Positions 53,183 through 63,836 of a stretch of 64,000 nt of DNA are shown one piece after another. The notes under the pieces were generated by a model, which was given only the letters and a program-made list of their open reading frames with translations, did not search any database and was not told the origin of the DNA. Positions within the stretch are counted from its first letter, which is position 1. The number at the start of each line of letters is the position of its first letter. The DNA is from Serripes groenlandicus (lineage: Eukaryota; Mollusca; Bivalvia; Cardiida; Cardiidae): contig JASEVX010000007.1 in assembly GCA_031761405.1 (NCBI GenBank), positions 42,858,411 through 42,922,410 of the forward strand, in the 5' to 3' direction. The position numbers and the translations under genes are program-made.

Positions 53183-54870
53183 TTTAGCTCGACTATTCGA
53201 AGAATATGAGAGCTATACTACTCACCCTGGCGTCGGCGTCGGCGTCCACGTCACACTTTGGTTAAGGTTTTGCATGCAAGTTCTTAAATACTACATGTAT
53301 TGCATTGAAACTTTCTACAACCCTACCAAACTATCACACCAATGTAGATTATCAAGTTAGATAACTCTATCCTGCATTTTATGCAAGTTATGGCCCTTTT
53401 TTACTTAGAAATTCTGGTTAAAGTTTTGCGTGCAACTAAAGTAAGAGTCCATATCTCAGTATTTAATTGATGCATTGCATTGAAACTTTATACAGCACTA
53501 CCCAACTATCACACCTATGTAGATTATCAAGTTAGATAACTCTATCCTGCATTTTATGCAAGTTATGGCCCTTTTTTTACTTAGAAATTCTGGTTAAAGT
53601 TTTGCGTGCAACTAAATTAAGAGTCCATATCTCAGTATTTACTTGATGCATTGCATTGAAACTTTCTACAACCCTACCCAACTATCACACCTGTGTAGAT
53701 TATTATCTAAGATAACTCTATCCTGCATTTTATGCAAGTTATGGCCCTTTTTTTACTTAGAAATTCTGGTTAAAGTTTTGCATGCAACTAAATTAAGAGT
53801 CCATATCTCAGTATATACTTGATGCATTGCATTGAACCTTTATACAACCCTACCCAACTATTACACCTATGTAGATTAACAAGTTAGATAACTCTATCCT
53901 GCATTTTAGGCAAGTTATGGCACTTTTTTTTACTTAGAAATTCTGGTTAAAGTTTTGCGTGCTACTAAATTAAGAGTCCATATCTCAGTATTTACTTGCT
54001 GCATTGCATTGAAACTTTCTACAACCCTACCCAACTATTACACCTGTGTAGATTATCAAGTATGATAGCTCTATTCTGCATTTTATGCAAGTTATGGCCC
54101 TTTTTATACTTAGAAATACTGGTTAAAGTTTTGCGTGCAACTAAATTAAGAGTCCACGTCTCAGTATATACTTGATGCATTGCATTGAACCTTTATACAA
54201 CCCTACCCAACTATCACACCTATGTAGATTATCAAGTATGATAACTCTATCCTGCATTTTATGCAAGTTATGGCCTTTTTGGACTTATAAATTCTGGTTA
54301 AAGTTTTGCATGCAACTACATAAAGAGACCATCTCTTAGTAACTACTTGATGCATTGCATTGAAACGTTATACAGCCCTTACCAACCAGCATTTTATGCA
54401 AGTTATGGACCTTTTTGGACTTAGAAATTCTGGTTAAAGTTTTGCAACTACATTTAGAGTGTAATCTCAGTAACAACTTGAACAATTGTATTGAAACTTT
54501 ATACAACCTTTCCCAATTGTACAACTATAAACACAACCAATTAAGATAACTCTATCCTGTATATGGTGCAAATTGTTGCCCTTTTTTTACTTAGAAATTA
54601 TGGTTAAAGGTTTGCGTGCAACTACATTAAGAGTCCATATCTTAGTAACTACTTGATGCATTCCATTGAAAGGTTATACAACCCTATCTAACCATCAAAC
54701 CTATGAAAATAATCATGTTAAATAACACTATCCTGCATATAATGCAAATTATCACCCACTAAGAAATTGTGGTTAATGTTTTGCATGCAACTACATTAGA
54801 GTCCATTATCTCGGTAACTTAAATAAGCGATGGAATAGTCGAGCGCGCTGTCCTCCGACAGCTCTTGTTA
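53183..54870 (+). mobile_element. Type D element (AGCTCGACTATTC...GAATAGTCGAGC), about nine internal repeats
   Basis: TTAGCTCGACTATTCGAAGA then ATATGAGAGCTA at the 5' end, and CGTCGGCGTCGGCGTCC. Units of about 175 bp follow (GCAAGTTATGGCCCTTTTT, ACTTAGAAATTCTGGTTAAA, GAGTCCATATCTCAGTATTT, TGATGCATTGCATTGAAAC). Subterminal GGAATAGTCGAGC pairs with the start. Ends GCGCTGTCCTCCGACAGCTC then TTGTT. Confidence 0.85.
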
Positions 54871-55146
54871 TATGAATTATCTGTTTTCAAAGGATTTTTT
54901 CCTCGAAACTTAGAGAAAATAAATAAATCTTTCAAGTAATCAAGACATGAAATTTCGTATCATTTCCTAAGCCTTCTGCCTGTTAAGTCTTTGAATGCTC
55001 AACCTCACAAACTTTGAATGCTCAAGGATATGATATCTCTCTGAGCTCTCATTAAAACCTATATTCTAATCAACATTTGATCAACATTTGATTAAGATTA
55101 ATCATCAGGACAACACTAATGCCTTCATCTATGTCTAAATGTATGA

Positions 55147-55453
55147 GCCGAGCCCCGGTATCTCAGTCGGTAGCGATGCGGGTTGTCAATCCAGGGGCTG
55201 TAAGTTCGAATCCCGGCTTGGCCAACATTTTTTCCGACGTTTGACAAAAGTCACTGTGACCTGCGTCATTCGTCTTTCACCAATGGGCTGTTTAACAATC
55301 TATGTGAAAAAGTAGCCAGTTGCTTGGAAAATATGTTGTGTGGTGTACTGGTGTGGGAAAACCAGGAAACGCATGAGTAGTTGAACTGGTCACCATGATA
55401 TGACTGAAAAATTGTTGAAATGGCATTAAACCCCATTCAATCAATCAATCTAC
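55147..55453 (+). repeat. Full-length tRNA-derived SINE (S1) with 8-bp target duplication
   Basis: Complete tRNA-like head: GCCGAGCCCCGGTATCTCAG, TCGGTAGCGATGCGGG, anticodon-loop-like TTGTCAA and B box AGTTCGAATCCC. Body and CAATCAATCAATC tail as in the copy at 38037. ATGTATGA occurs at 55139-55146 and 55454-55461. Confidence 0.9.
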
Positions 55454-55487
55454 ATGTATGATCAATCCATGTTTCAAACTTTTTAGA

Positions 55488-57063
55488 TCACCTAGAGCCG
55501 AAGGCTCAAGGTGAGCTATTCTGATCACTTTTTGTCCGTCATCTGTCGTCCGTCCGGCGTTAACTTTTAGCTTTAAACATCATCTCCTCCTGAACCGCAA
55601 GAACAATTTCCACCAAACATCACAGGAATGTTCCTTTGGTGGTCCTCTTTCAAAATTGTTCAAAGATTTAAATTCCATTGAGAACTTTGGTTGCTGCGGC
55701 ATCAGAAAGGGGACAAAATGTCCAAACTTTAAAAATCTTCTCCTCCGAATCTGCCTGTCAGATTCAAATATAATTTGGTAGAAATGTACCTTGGGTGACC
55801 CTCCATAAAAATTGTTCAAGCCATACTGATTGGTCAAAAAACATGGCAGTCAGGCATCATCAGAAAAGGGGCAAAATGACAAAATTTGAAAATTCCATTT
55901 TTATGGAAGTGTTTGTCTGATTTTAAGAAAATATAATACAAAATCTTACTTTAATGATCCTCTATTTAATTTGTTAAAGCGGTTTTGATTGGTTACACAG
56001 TCATAGCAACCAGGCGTCATCACAAAAGGGGTAAATTGAACTTTTAGCTACAAATGACAACCAACTTCTACCATTCCAATAGACCAATTTCCACAAAACA
56101 TCACAGAAATGTTCCTTTGGTGGTCCTCTTTCAAATTTGTTCAAAGATTTAAATTCCATTGAGAACTTTGGTTGCTGCGGCATCAGAAAGGGGACAAAAT
56201 GTCCAAACTTTAAAAATCTTCTCCTCCGAATCTGCCTGTCAGATTCAAATATAATTTGGTAGAAATGTTTCTTGGGTGACCCTCTATAAAAATTGTTCAA
56301 GCCATACTGATTGGTCAAAAAACATGGCAGTCAGGTGGCATCAGAAAAGGGGCAAAATGACACAATTTGAAAATTACATTTTTATGAAAGTGTTTGTCTG
56401 ATTTTAAGAAAATATAATACGAATCTTACTGTAATGATCCTCTATTTAATTTGTTTAAGCCGTTTTGATTGGTTACACAATCATATCAACCAGGCGTCAT
56501 CACAAAAGGGGTAAATTGAACTTTTAGCTACAAATGACAACCAACTCCTACCATTCCAATAGACCAATTTCCACAAAACATCACAGGAATGTTCCTTTGG
56601 TGGTCCTCTTTCAAAATTGTTCAAAGATTTAAATTCCATTGAGAACTTTGGTTGCTGCGGCATCAGAAAGTGAGAAAAATACCCACATTTTAAAATCCTT
56701 TTCCTCCATAATCTGCTTGTGCGATTGCAAGATAATTTGGTAGAAATGTTCCTTTATATAAGTGACACTCTAAATAAACTGTTGAAGCCATATTGATTTC
56801 GTTGAAAAACAGGGCAGCAAGGCGGCATCAGGAAAGGTGCAAAATGACAAAAACTTTATAATTCCATTCTTATTAAAGTTCTTGTTAGATTTCAAGATAT
56901 AAATGGCCTTTACTGATAAGCTGTTTCTTGAGAAGTGTCCACTCCTTGCAGTTTCATTTGCAATCCTTGATCAAATTTTCCCAGATATTTGCAGTTAAAT
57001 ATTTGCTGCTAATTTACTATCAATTAGGTGATCGATTTAGGGCCATCTTGGCCCTCTTGTTTA
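55488..57063 (+). mobile_element. Type C element (AGATCACCTA...TAGGTGATCG), three long internal units
   Basis: TTAGATCACCTAGAGCCGAA then GGCTCAAGGTGAGC at the 5' end and GTCCGTCATCTGTCGTCCG. Units of about 480 bp at about 55585, 56070 and 56550 (CATCACAG.AATGTTCCTTTG, GAGAACTTTGGTTGCTGCGG, TCTTCTCCTCCGAATCTGCC). Subterminal TTAGGTGATCG pairs with the start. Ends GGGCCATCTTGGCCCTCTTG. Confidence 0.8.
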
Positions 57064-57271
57064 AAATTTGCAAACATGTATGTCTCATTTGGCTCTTTCC
57101 GCTGCCAATTTCTCTTAAAAATTATAGGATTTACAATCCAAAAGTATGTTTATCTGTAAAAATATGTCATTTTGCGATAAGAGCAAGAAGTTACAGAGTC
57201 ACTGGTGTCAGCAAAGACTATGATATAAATTAATTATACAACATTCAACATTTATTTTAACCAGATCAATC
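57064..57271 (+). other. Region upstream of the MAJIN-like start, no promoter motif recognised
   Basis: Lies between the 3' end of a type C element and the ATG. A pyrimidine-rich TTTATTTTAACCAG just before the start could be a splice acceptor for a non-coding first exon. Confidence 0.35.
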
Positions 57272-60200
57272 ATGTCAAGGGGTGAGCAAGATCTAAAATT
57301 TCCTTTCCTGAGGGACAACACAAGATTAATAGAATACCAGAATCTACTATACAAAGTGCGAGTCAGATATGACCAGGAGTCTTTTAAAGGGAGAAAAGTG
57401 TTGTTTACTATCCAAGACTTAAGTACTGATATTGAACAGACATTAAGGGCTGTCATGTACATGTATGAGAATAGAATAAAGCTACAACCAATTGAAACAC
57501 AGTTTTTTCTAATTTTACCGTATATTTCAAAATGGTCATTTCCAAGCAAATACCCCAATTATGCTTTCAAACGGGGTAACAGGGTTATTGAAATGTCAGA
57601 CTATATGTTTGAACTAAGAGTGCAGCATGTGGATGTGCTAACAGTGGAAGGCAACATGGATATTCCCTCTGTAGACCGAGTTCCAAATGATCACGAAACA
57701 AGCCAGGGAGAAGGAGGAAGTTGTTCTAACAAGGTGGAGAATGATAAACGTATTTCCTCAGCATCAAGATTTATAAGAGACAGCCGTGGTAGATTGTGCA
57801 GACAGGTGAATGATTCCAATGGTCAAAATCAGATCAATACTGTACAGGGGAAACAGTCAAATCAGAATAAAAGTGTGCAGTCACATCAGAATAAAAGTGT
57901 GCAGTCACATCAGAATAAAAGTGTACAGGGGAAACAGTCAAATCAGAATAATACTGTACAGGGGAAACAGTCAAATCAGAATAATACTGTACAGGGGAAA
58001 CTGTCAAATCAGAATAATACTGTACAGGAGAAACTGTCAAATAAGAATAATAGTCAGACACTTGAAAACATAAGGGTGACAGTTAAAAGAACTAGTGAGA
58101 AAACATTGGACAATAGTAAAGGAAATAAGCAGATACCGTCAAAATCAAGCAAGGAAATTTCATGTACACAAACACAACAGAAAATGTCCAGTGAGAAAGA
58201 GCAACACAACAACTGTGTTGAGTGCTTGGAGGAACAATTGTATAGAAGGCGTTCAAGCAGACTGAAACAAGTTACACAAGACGGAAAAAAATCCAATTTA
58301 GAACATCTGCCACAGCCCGATAAACCGTTGATGTCAAATATGAAAAGTTTGGAAATACATGGTAAATTGATATAAATATTTCTTTAAAGCAAACTTGAAA
58401 TTCTAAGATGTTTCAGGGTTTATTTTGGGAATATAACCTATACCCATGGAATTGGGAATTTTTGCATCTTTTTTGGCAAAATTGGGAACCGTTTCATAAA
58501 TAATATGCTTCTATGGTATCTGTATTGCATGTCCCTTTGAGTAGACGCTTGCATGTAAGGGAAATAACGGGCTATACAAATGACAAAAAGAAACCTGTGC
58601 TTGTTATCTTTGCAAAAATAAGCTGATGGTATTTTAATGTTTTCTTCATCTGAATTTCAATAATTTATTTTACTCAATTAATTACTCAAAATAATCATAA
58701 TTGAATGATGTCATTGATAAGTCATATATATAAAGTGACTAAAGTTGTTTAAATTTGTAAAAAAACAAACTTTTTTTTCTATTGTTGAAACCTCTTTAAC
58801 CCTTGCCAACATACGATAAGTCTGCAGCAGAACACTTTGAAAACATGTCATAATGTGAAATATCTCCATAAAAGAGTGTTTAATTATTAAAAAGAGTTGA
58901 ACACATTGTGGCAAAATGGGGTAATTGCTCATCATGAGCAATTTCTCCTTTTGTCACAATGTTTTCAAAAGTCGTCTGCTTCAAATGCATCTGAATGCAT
59001 ATGCAAGTGGGAAAGGGTTAAATTGACTTATTCTGTTTACTGTTATCTCTGTCTAATTCTGCAACAGATGACTTCAAAAACATTTAGTCAAATATTTATG
59101 GAAAATCTCTTTTAAGGAAAGTACCATTATTTAAAGGAGTTCACATTGTGGCAAATGGTGAAACTGTTTGCTATGAGTTATATTTGGAATGGAAGGAAGG
59201 GCATATTTATGTTTACTTTAGTTAAGGTTGTATAAACAAGAAAAAAGAAACCCTCTCCACATACAGAGGCTTTCTAATAACTTGCAATGGACACTATTTG
59301 AAAACGTTTTGACAAATATTTTCCGTTTGTCACATTATTTACAACTTTACTCAATAATTGTCTTTCATTATATTGAGTTCACATATTTTTGTTTAGTTGT
59401 TTCAAAAGTCTTCTGCCATAGATTTGTTGTATGATATATGGAAATGGGTTAAAGATAAATTCACAAATTTTTCTGACACAGGAATTTGCCTTTTTTAGTT
59501 GAAGTCCAGAACTAATTGAAGATGTTTTTACTTTCCAGGTGAAAATGAAAGAAATCACAGCTTAAGACTCTCACCTGGCAATACCCGAAAGAGAAATGCA
59601 GCTGGATTAAATAGAAAAACATCTCTGGATAGGGTAATTATTGTATTAAGATATTTAAAGTTTAGTGCATGAATCTGTAAACTCTTTCCCATATACAAAA
59701 GATCTGAAGCAGATGACTGAAAACATTTAGTAAAAAATATATGGAAATTTCTCTTTAAATGGAAAACAAAAAAAAGTTATTATACGAAGTTGACAACAAA
59801 ATGGCAAAAGGAGAAATAGAAATGGCTCATGAGGAGCAATTTCTCCTTTTGAAAACAATGTTTTCAAAAAAAGTTTGCTGCAGAGGCATCAGAATGTGTC
59901 TGTATGTGGGAAAGGGTTAAATTGTCACAAACCTTAAAAATTGCCCTTTAAACTTTAAAGTCCCTTACCGGGAAAGCTTGAAATGATGATTTTTAAAAAT
60001 AATGTCAATTATGATCAATTTGCTAAATACATTTGTAAATTTCATTCTGCACCATTTTTTTGCTAGCTTGATGGTTATCAGGATTAACTTCCATCAGACT
60101 GTGCAGAGGAACCGGTTGACAAAGGGTCACATATGGTTCTAGAGGTAGACCGTACCTTGGTCGATTTTTATGTGATTCGCTGACATGGCTCAACACTGCC

Positions 60201-61045
60201 TGTCTTGTTTATGTAAAACTCAGAAACAATGATGGCATTTTGTTTTTAATCTGATGAACTAAAAAGCAGTAGATTTAAGTGGCATAATCTTGGTCATGAG
60301 TTTGAATTCAAAGACTTAAGTCTTACTTTTGTCTCACAGAACTGCCATTTGCCGTCACTATGGTACTTAATTGATCGAGAATTTAAGGACATGTAGTAAT
60401 TGCCCTGTTTTTCTGTCTGTCTATGACAAAATCTTTTAACCGTAATAGTCCCAGCACTTTATATTTGACCCATCAGAGAATGAACTGTCATGTCATGTAC
60501 ATGTATATGTAATGGTATATATTTACAAACACATTGTCTCAATCCTTTTCTTATTGCCATAAAACTATTTTAGATCTATTAAGGCTTAACAGAATTTTAA
60601 CATCTGCTGTTATTGTAAAAAATATCTACATTGTGAGAGCATGTTCACATTATGCATTATCTTATTTTGTTTGCAAAAGTATTTTTGTGCACTTTCCCAT
60701 GTTCAATAATTCTTCAGCAGATGTCATTGAAAAACATCCAGACTGAGACAATAACATGTATGCAGACATAAAAAGAGCACTGTTGAAAAGTTGAAAACAT
60801 TGTGGCAAGAGGGGAAATGTTCACACAAATTTCCTCCCCTGCAGATGTGTCAAAATGTGTTTGCAAGTGAGATAAGAGTTAGAAGGACTTCACTATTGTT
60901 ACAATATAATTTATTTCGTGACCTTTTTTTCTTGTAGAACAATCCTCATGAACCTAAGAAATGCAAGACTGATGGTTTGAGTCCAATATCAGTATACAGG
61001 GATATTCTACAGAAAAGAAATAAGGACAGACATAAAGTGCAACAG
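57272..61045 (+). CDS. MAJIN-like protein (meiotic telomere/nuclear-envelope anchor), 3' end outside window
   Basis: MAJIN joins TERB1-TERB2 to fix telomeres to the inner nuclear membrane in meiotic prophase. Exons seen: 57272-58361 (ATG start, ends in phase 1), 59539-59633 and 60938-61045, all with GT-AG borders and an open joint frame of 431 codons. Residues 9-33 (KFPFLRDNTR, LLYKVRVRY), 80-88 (LILPYISKW) and 100-117 (KRGNRVIEMSDYMFELRV) match, in order and spacing, the MAJIN core (YPFP..R, YKFKIRY, FPYKSKW, FKHGE..PYPFVFTLYV). Residues 186-260 are in-frame minisatellite. 300-431 are basic and polar, with SRRLKQ/RKRN-like clusters that would suit a DNA-binding linker. The C-terminal membrane segment expected for MAJIN is not in the window, so the gene should continue past 61045. 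An acceptor-like CCAG at 57261-57264 allows a 5' UTR intron. Assignment rests on the N-terminal motifs only. Confidence 0.7.
57826..58060 (+). repeat. In-frame minisatellite within the MAJIN-like coding exon
   Basis: Units of 33 bp (NNTVQGKQSNQ) and a shortened 24-bp form (NKSVQSHQ) alternate over residues about 186-260. Both lengths are multiples of three. The bases AATACTGTACAGGGGAAAC and TCAAATCAGAAT recur nearly unchanged, so the expansion is recent. Confidence 0.9.
58797..59020. mobile_element. PiggyBac-type MITE in MAJIN-like intron
   Basis: TTTAACCCTTGCCAACATAC at the left, hairpin ATTGCTCATCATGAGCAAT, AAGTGGGAAAGGGTTAA at the right. Confidence 0.85.
59248..59452. mobile_element. PiggyBac-type MITE, diverged
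   Basis: CCCTCTCCACATACAGAGGC, AATTGTCTTTCATTATATTG, AAAGTCTTCTGCCATAGAT and GGAAATGGGTTAA. It ends about 85 bp before exon 59539. Confidence 0.6.
59682..59927. mobile_element. PiggyBac-type MITE in MAJIN-like intron
   Basis: CTCTTTCCCATATACAAAAG at the left, GGCTCATGAGGAGCAATTTC hairpin, GTATGTGGGAAAGGGTTAA at the right. Confidence 0.8.
59928..60695. other. MAJIN-like intron, nothing recognised
   Basis: AT-rich intron sequence without recognised repeats or exons. Confidence 0.45.
60696..60882. mobile_element. PiggyBac-type MITE, decayed
   Basis: CTTTCCCATGTTCAATAATT, CTTCAGCAGATGTCATTG, AAAACATTGTGGCAAGAGG, GCAAGTGAGATAAGAGTTA. It ends 55 bp before exon 60938. Confidence 0.65.
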
Positions 61046-61392
61046 GTACTGTATGCGCCAGGTCAAAATTTCACAAATTTTGGCCAAAATAAGCTTTTCA
61101 TGAATTCAGAACATTTGCTTTATCAGAAACCTTAAAAGTTATTTGGTTAATCTTACCTTTTTTCACTTTCCGACATAATGAGTGAAATAAAGACAATATT
61201 TACAAAATAATTTCAAATGGATCTAACCAATCTTGGGAATGTCAAGATAAAATGTTGAGTTGAGCAGGCAACAGTATAGAGCCTGGTCCGATGAACCTAA
61301 CTCTATACTGTTAGCACAGATTTCACAAAGTCCATTCAAGCAATAAACGGGTTAAGTTTTTTCTTCTTTGAAAGCATTGATGTAAAACATAT
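61046..61392. other. Intron after the last visible MAJIN-like exon
   Basis: Starts at the GTACTG donor. No further exon recognised here. Confidence 0.45.
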
Positions 61393-61664
61393 TTGAGACG
61401 TCCCGCGAAAAAACCAACATTGTGGACTCTGCGTAATGTATCAAATCAACCCGGATCAGCTTAAGCATGCCGCACAGGCTTACCCAGATAGACACTTTTT
61501 GCCTCCTGTGGGTTTTCTGTTTCAGGAATCATTACTCTATACCTCTATCCCCCTGAGACGGAATGTGTTGTCCAAGATCAGTGCACGGACTGCGCAGTCT
61601 GATCTGGATTGATACATTAAGCAAAGGTCATAATGTTGGTTTTCTTGCAGGACGGCTTATTTCA
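61393..61664. mobile_element. MITE family M, second copy, opposite orientation
   Basis: TGAGACGTCCCGCGAAAAAA, CATTGTGGACTCTGCGTAAT and CCGGATCAGCTTAAGC at the left; CAGTCTGATCTGGATTGATA and GTTGGTTTTCTTGCAGGACG at the right. Same family as 40532-40796. Confidence 0.8.
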
Positions 61665-61879
61665 GAATTTAACATTTGCCAACATAGATATGAAAGGGAA
61701 TGTTCAATTTTTACACATGTTCAAATTGGATAGATTTAGATGACATTACTTGCCCGTAAATGAAGCAGAAATCTGCAAAAAAATCCATAACATTTTACAA
61801 ATAAATCCATAACAGTATGTTTACAAATGAATCCATCTTTAAAAAAAAGTTGCCATAGTTTTATCCCTTATGAATCTTT

Positions 61880-62436
61880 GGTCACTTAAGCATGTAGAGC
61901 TCCAGGTGTGTTATGGTGATCACTCAGTATCCATCGTCCATCTTTGCCTTATCAATAAATTACCTACAAAACACACAGGCTACATTGGATTTTCATAAAA
62001 GTTCACCAAAATATTCATCTTTATCACACCACAGTCACAGTCAAAATTGGGTCAATTTGAAGAAATGATTATGTCAGTATCGGTAGGTCAAATTGAAGAA
62101 TAAAACCTTGTGAATACTCACTTTAGAAGTATAAAATATTTGTCAATTGGCATATATTGGGTAAAAAACAAGGTCAAATAGTGGAAACACTCATGAGACC
62201 ACATCATTGGTCATTAAACCAGGTAAAATTTAAGATAAACCTCGCGAACACTTCCATCTTAAAAATAGTTCATCAGATTCAGTACATTGACCTTGGTCGA
62301 GTTCCAATTAAGGTAAAAAATAAAGTGACTGTTGAATAATTAAAAATACCTTATGAATGCTCTAAAGACCAAATTTCATGAAATCATTTCAAAATAAATA
62401 TATATTGTGAAAAATCTACATTCTTATCTAAAGTTT
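61880..62436 (+). mobile_element. Decayed type C-like element
   Basis: GAGCTCCAGGTGTGTTATGG then TGATCACTCAGTATCCATCG resembles a worn 5' end. Units with GGTCAAATTGAAGAATAAAA and GGGTAAAAAACAAGGTC follow. No clear 3' end. Confidence 0.5.
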
Positions 62437-62693
62437 TTTAACCCTTTCTCACCTATAGACGCATTTCGACACATCTGCAGCAGACGACATTGTCGTATGC
62501 TACAGATTTGCTGTATGTGAGAAAATTGGGCAAATATGTGAAAGTCTCTCTATCTGGAAGTATACTTATTTAATATGGTTGAAAACATTGTGGCAAATGC
62601 TAATTATGAACAATTTCTCTTTTTGCTACACTATTTTCAAATTTGTCTGCTGCAGAGATGTCACAAAGCATATGTTTGTGGGAAAGGGTTAAG
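62437..62693. mobile_element. PiggyBac-type MITE
   Basis: TTTAACCCTTTCTCACCTAT at the left and ATGTTTGTGGGAAAGGGTTA then A at the right; GTCTGCTGCAGAGATGTC retained. A second right-end-like motif (GCTGTATGTGAGAAAATTGG) lies inside. Confidence 0.75.
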
Positions 62694-62859
62694 TGTTGTC
62701 TAAAAGCTGGTGGTAGTTTTATAACAAGGTTGTCAAAAACTTGGTACAAAGGTCAGTACTCAGAGGATAAGATAGAAATTGTTTATTGACTGTTTGGTGC
62801 CTCATTGTATTGTATGACTGCAAAACATGGCAAACAAGGTATCTTAAAAACCAGACATT

Positions 62860-62956
62860 TGGTCACATCTGCTTCAGACAACTTTTGAAAACATTGTGGC
62901 AAAGGGAGAAAATGCTTAAAAGGAGCAAAAGTCTTTTTGCGTCATTTATACAGATT
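62860..62956. mobile_element. PiggyBac-type MITE fragment interrupted by a type B element
   Basis: CATCTGCTTCAGACAACTTT, GAAAACATTGTGGCAAAGGG and AGAAAATGC. It stops at the T-run where the type B element begins. Confidence 0.65.
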
Positions 62957-63590
62957 TTTATGCACCGGCATACGAAGTATGAGGGGCATATAGTTTTCCG
63001 GTCTGTTAGTCCGTCCGTCTGTTCGTCTGTCTGTTCGTCCATTCCATTCTCAGGTTAAAGTTTTTGGTCAAGTTAGATTTTAGTGAACCTGATGTCCTAT
63101 CATTATGAAACTTCACACAAATGACAATCAACATATCATTGTTTAAAAAATTGTATCAATTTGAGGTTGGACCAACTGTTCGTCCGTCTGTTCGTCTGTC
63201 TGTTCGTCCATTCCATTCTCAGGTTAAAGTTTTTGGTCAAGTTAGATTTTAGTGAACCTGATGTCCTATCATTATGAAACTTCACACAAATGACAATCAA
63301 CATATCATTGTTTAAAAAATTGTATCAATTTGAGGTTGGACCAACTGTTCGTCCGTCTGTTCGTCCATTCCATTCTCAGGTTAAAGTTTTTGGTCAAGTT
63401 AGATTTTAGTGAACCTGATGTCCTATCATTATGAAACTTCACACAAATGACAATCAACATATCATTGTTTAAAAAATTGTATCAATTTGAGGTTGGACCA
63501 ACTGTTCGTCCGTCCGTTCGTCTGTTTGTGTGTCTGTTCGTCCATTAACAACCGGGGCATCCGTGTTCCATGGACACATTTTCTTGTTTC
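62957..63590 (+). mobile_element. Type B element, three internal units
   Basis: TTTATGCACCGGCATACGAA and GTATGAGGGGCATATAG at the 5' end, three units almost identical to those of the element at 20627-21641, then AACAACCGGGGCATCCGTG and CCATGGACACATTTTCTTG. Near identity between the two copies points to recent activity or conversion. Confidence 0.85.
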
Positions 63591-63605
63591 ATATAAATTT
63601 ATGTC

Positions 63606-63836
63606 TTAACCCTTTCCCTCATATAGACGCTTTCTGACGCCTCTGCAGCAGACGGCTTTTTGAAAACATTGTGACAAAAGAAGAAATTGCACAAAACGTG
63701 CAATTTCTCCTTTTGCCACAATCTTTTCCACTTTTTGTCATAGGCTATCCATTCAATTATGGAGATTTTCTATTTTTTTAGCAAAATACGTTCAAAGTCG
63801 TCTGCTGCAGAATTGCCGCATGAGGGAAAGGGTTAA
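63606..63836. mobile_element. PiggyBac-type MITE, full length, GCAC/GTGC hairpin subfamily
   Basis: TTAA at 63606-63609 and 63833-63836. Ends CCCTTTCCCTCATATAGACG and CCGCATGAGGGAAAGGG. Hairpin AAATTGCACAAAACGTGC then AATTTC. Orientation is opposite to the array copies. Confidence 0.9.

Noticed and set aside
55147..55223. Functional tRNA gene in the S1 SINE head
   Set aside because: The segment is the 5' part of a retroposed element with target duplication and CAATC tail.
57834..58061. Antisense and alternate-frame repeats (TVSPVQYYSDL, RIIVYRGNSQI)
   Set aside because: Shadows of the minisatellite in the MAJIN-like exon.
62786..63058. 90-codon open frame as the missing C-terminal exon of the MAJIN-like gene
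   Set aside because: It consists mostly of MITE and type B element sequence and lacks a transmembrane helix.
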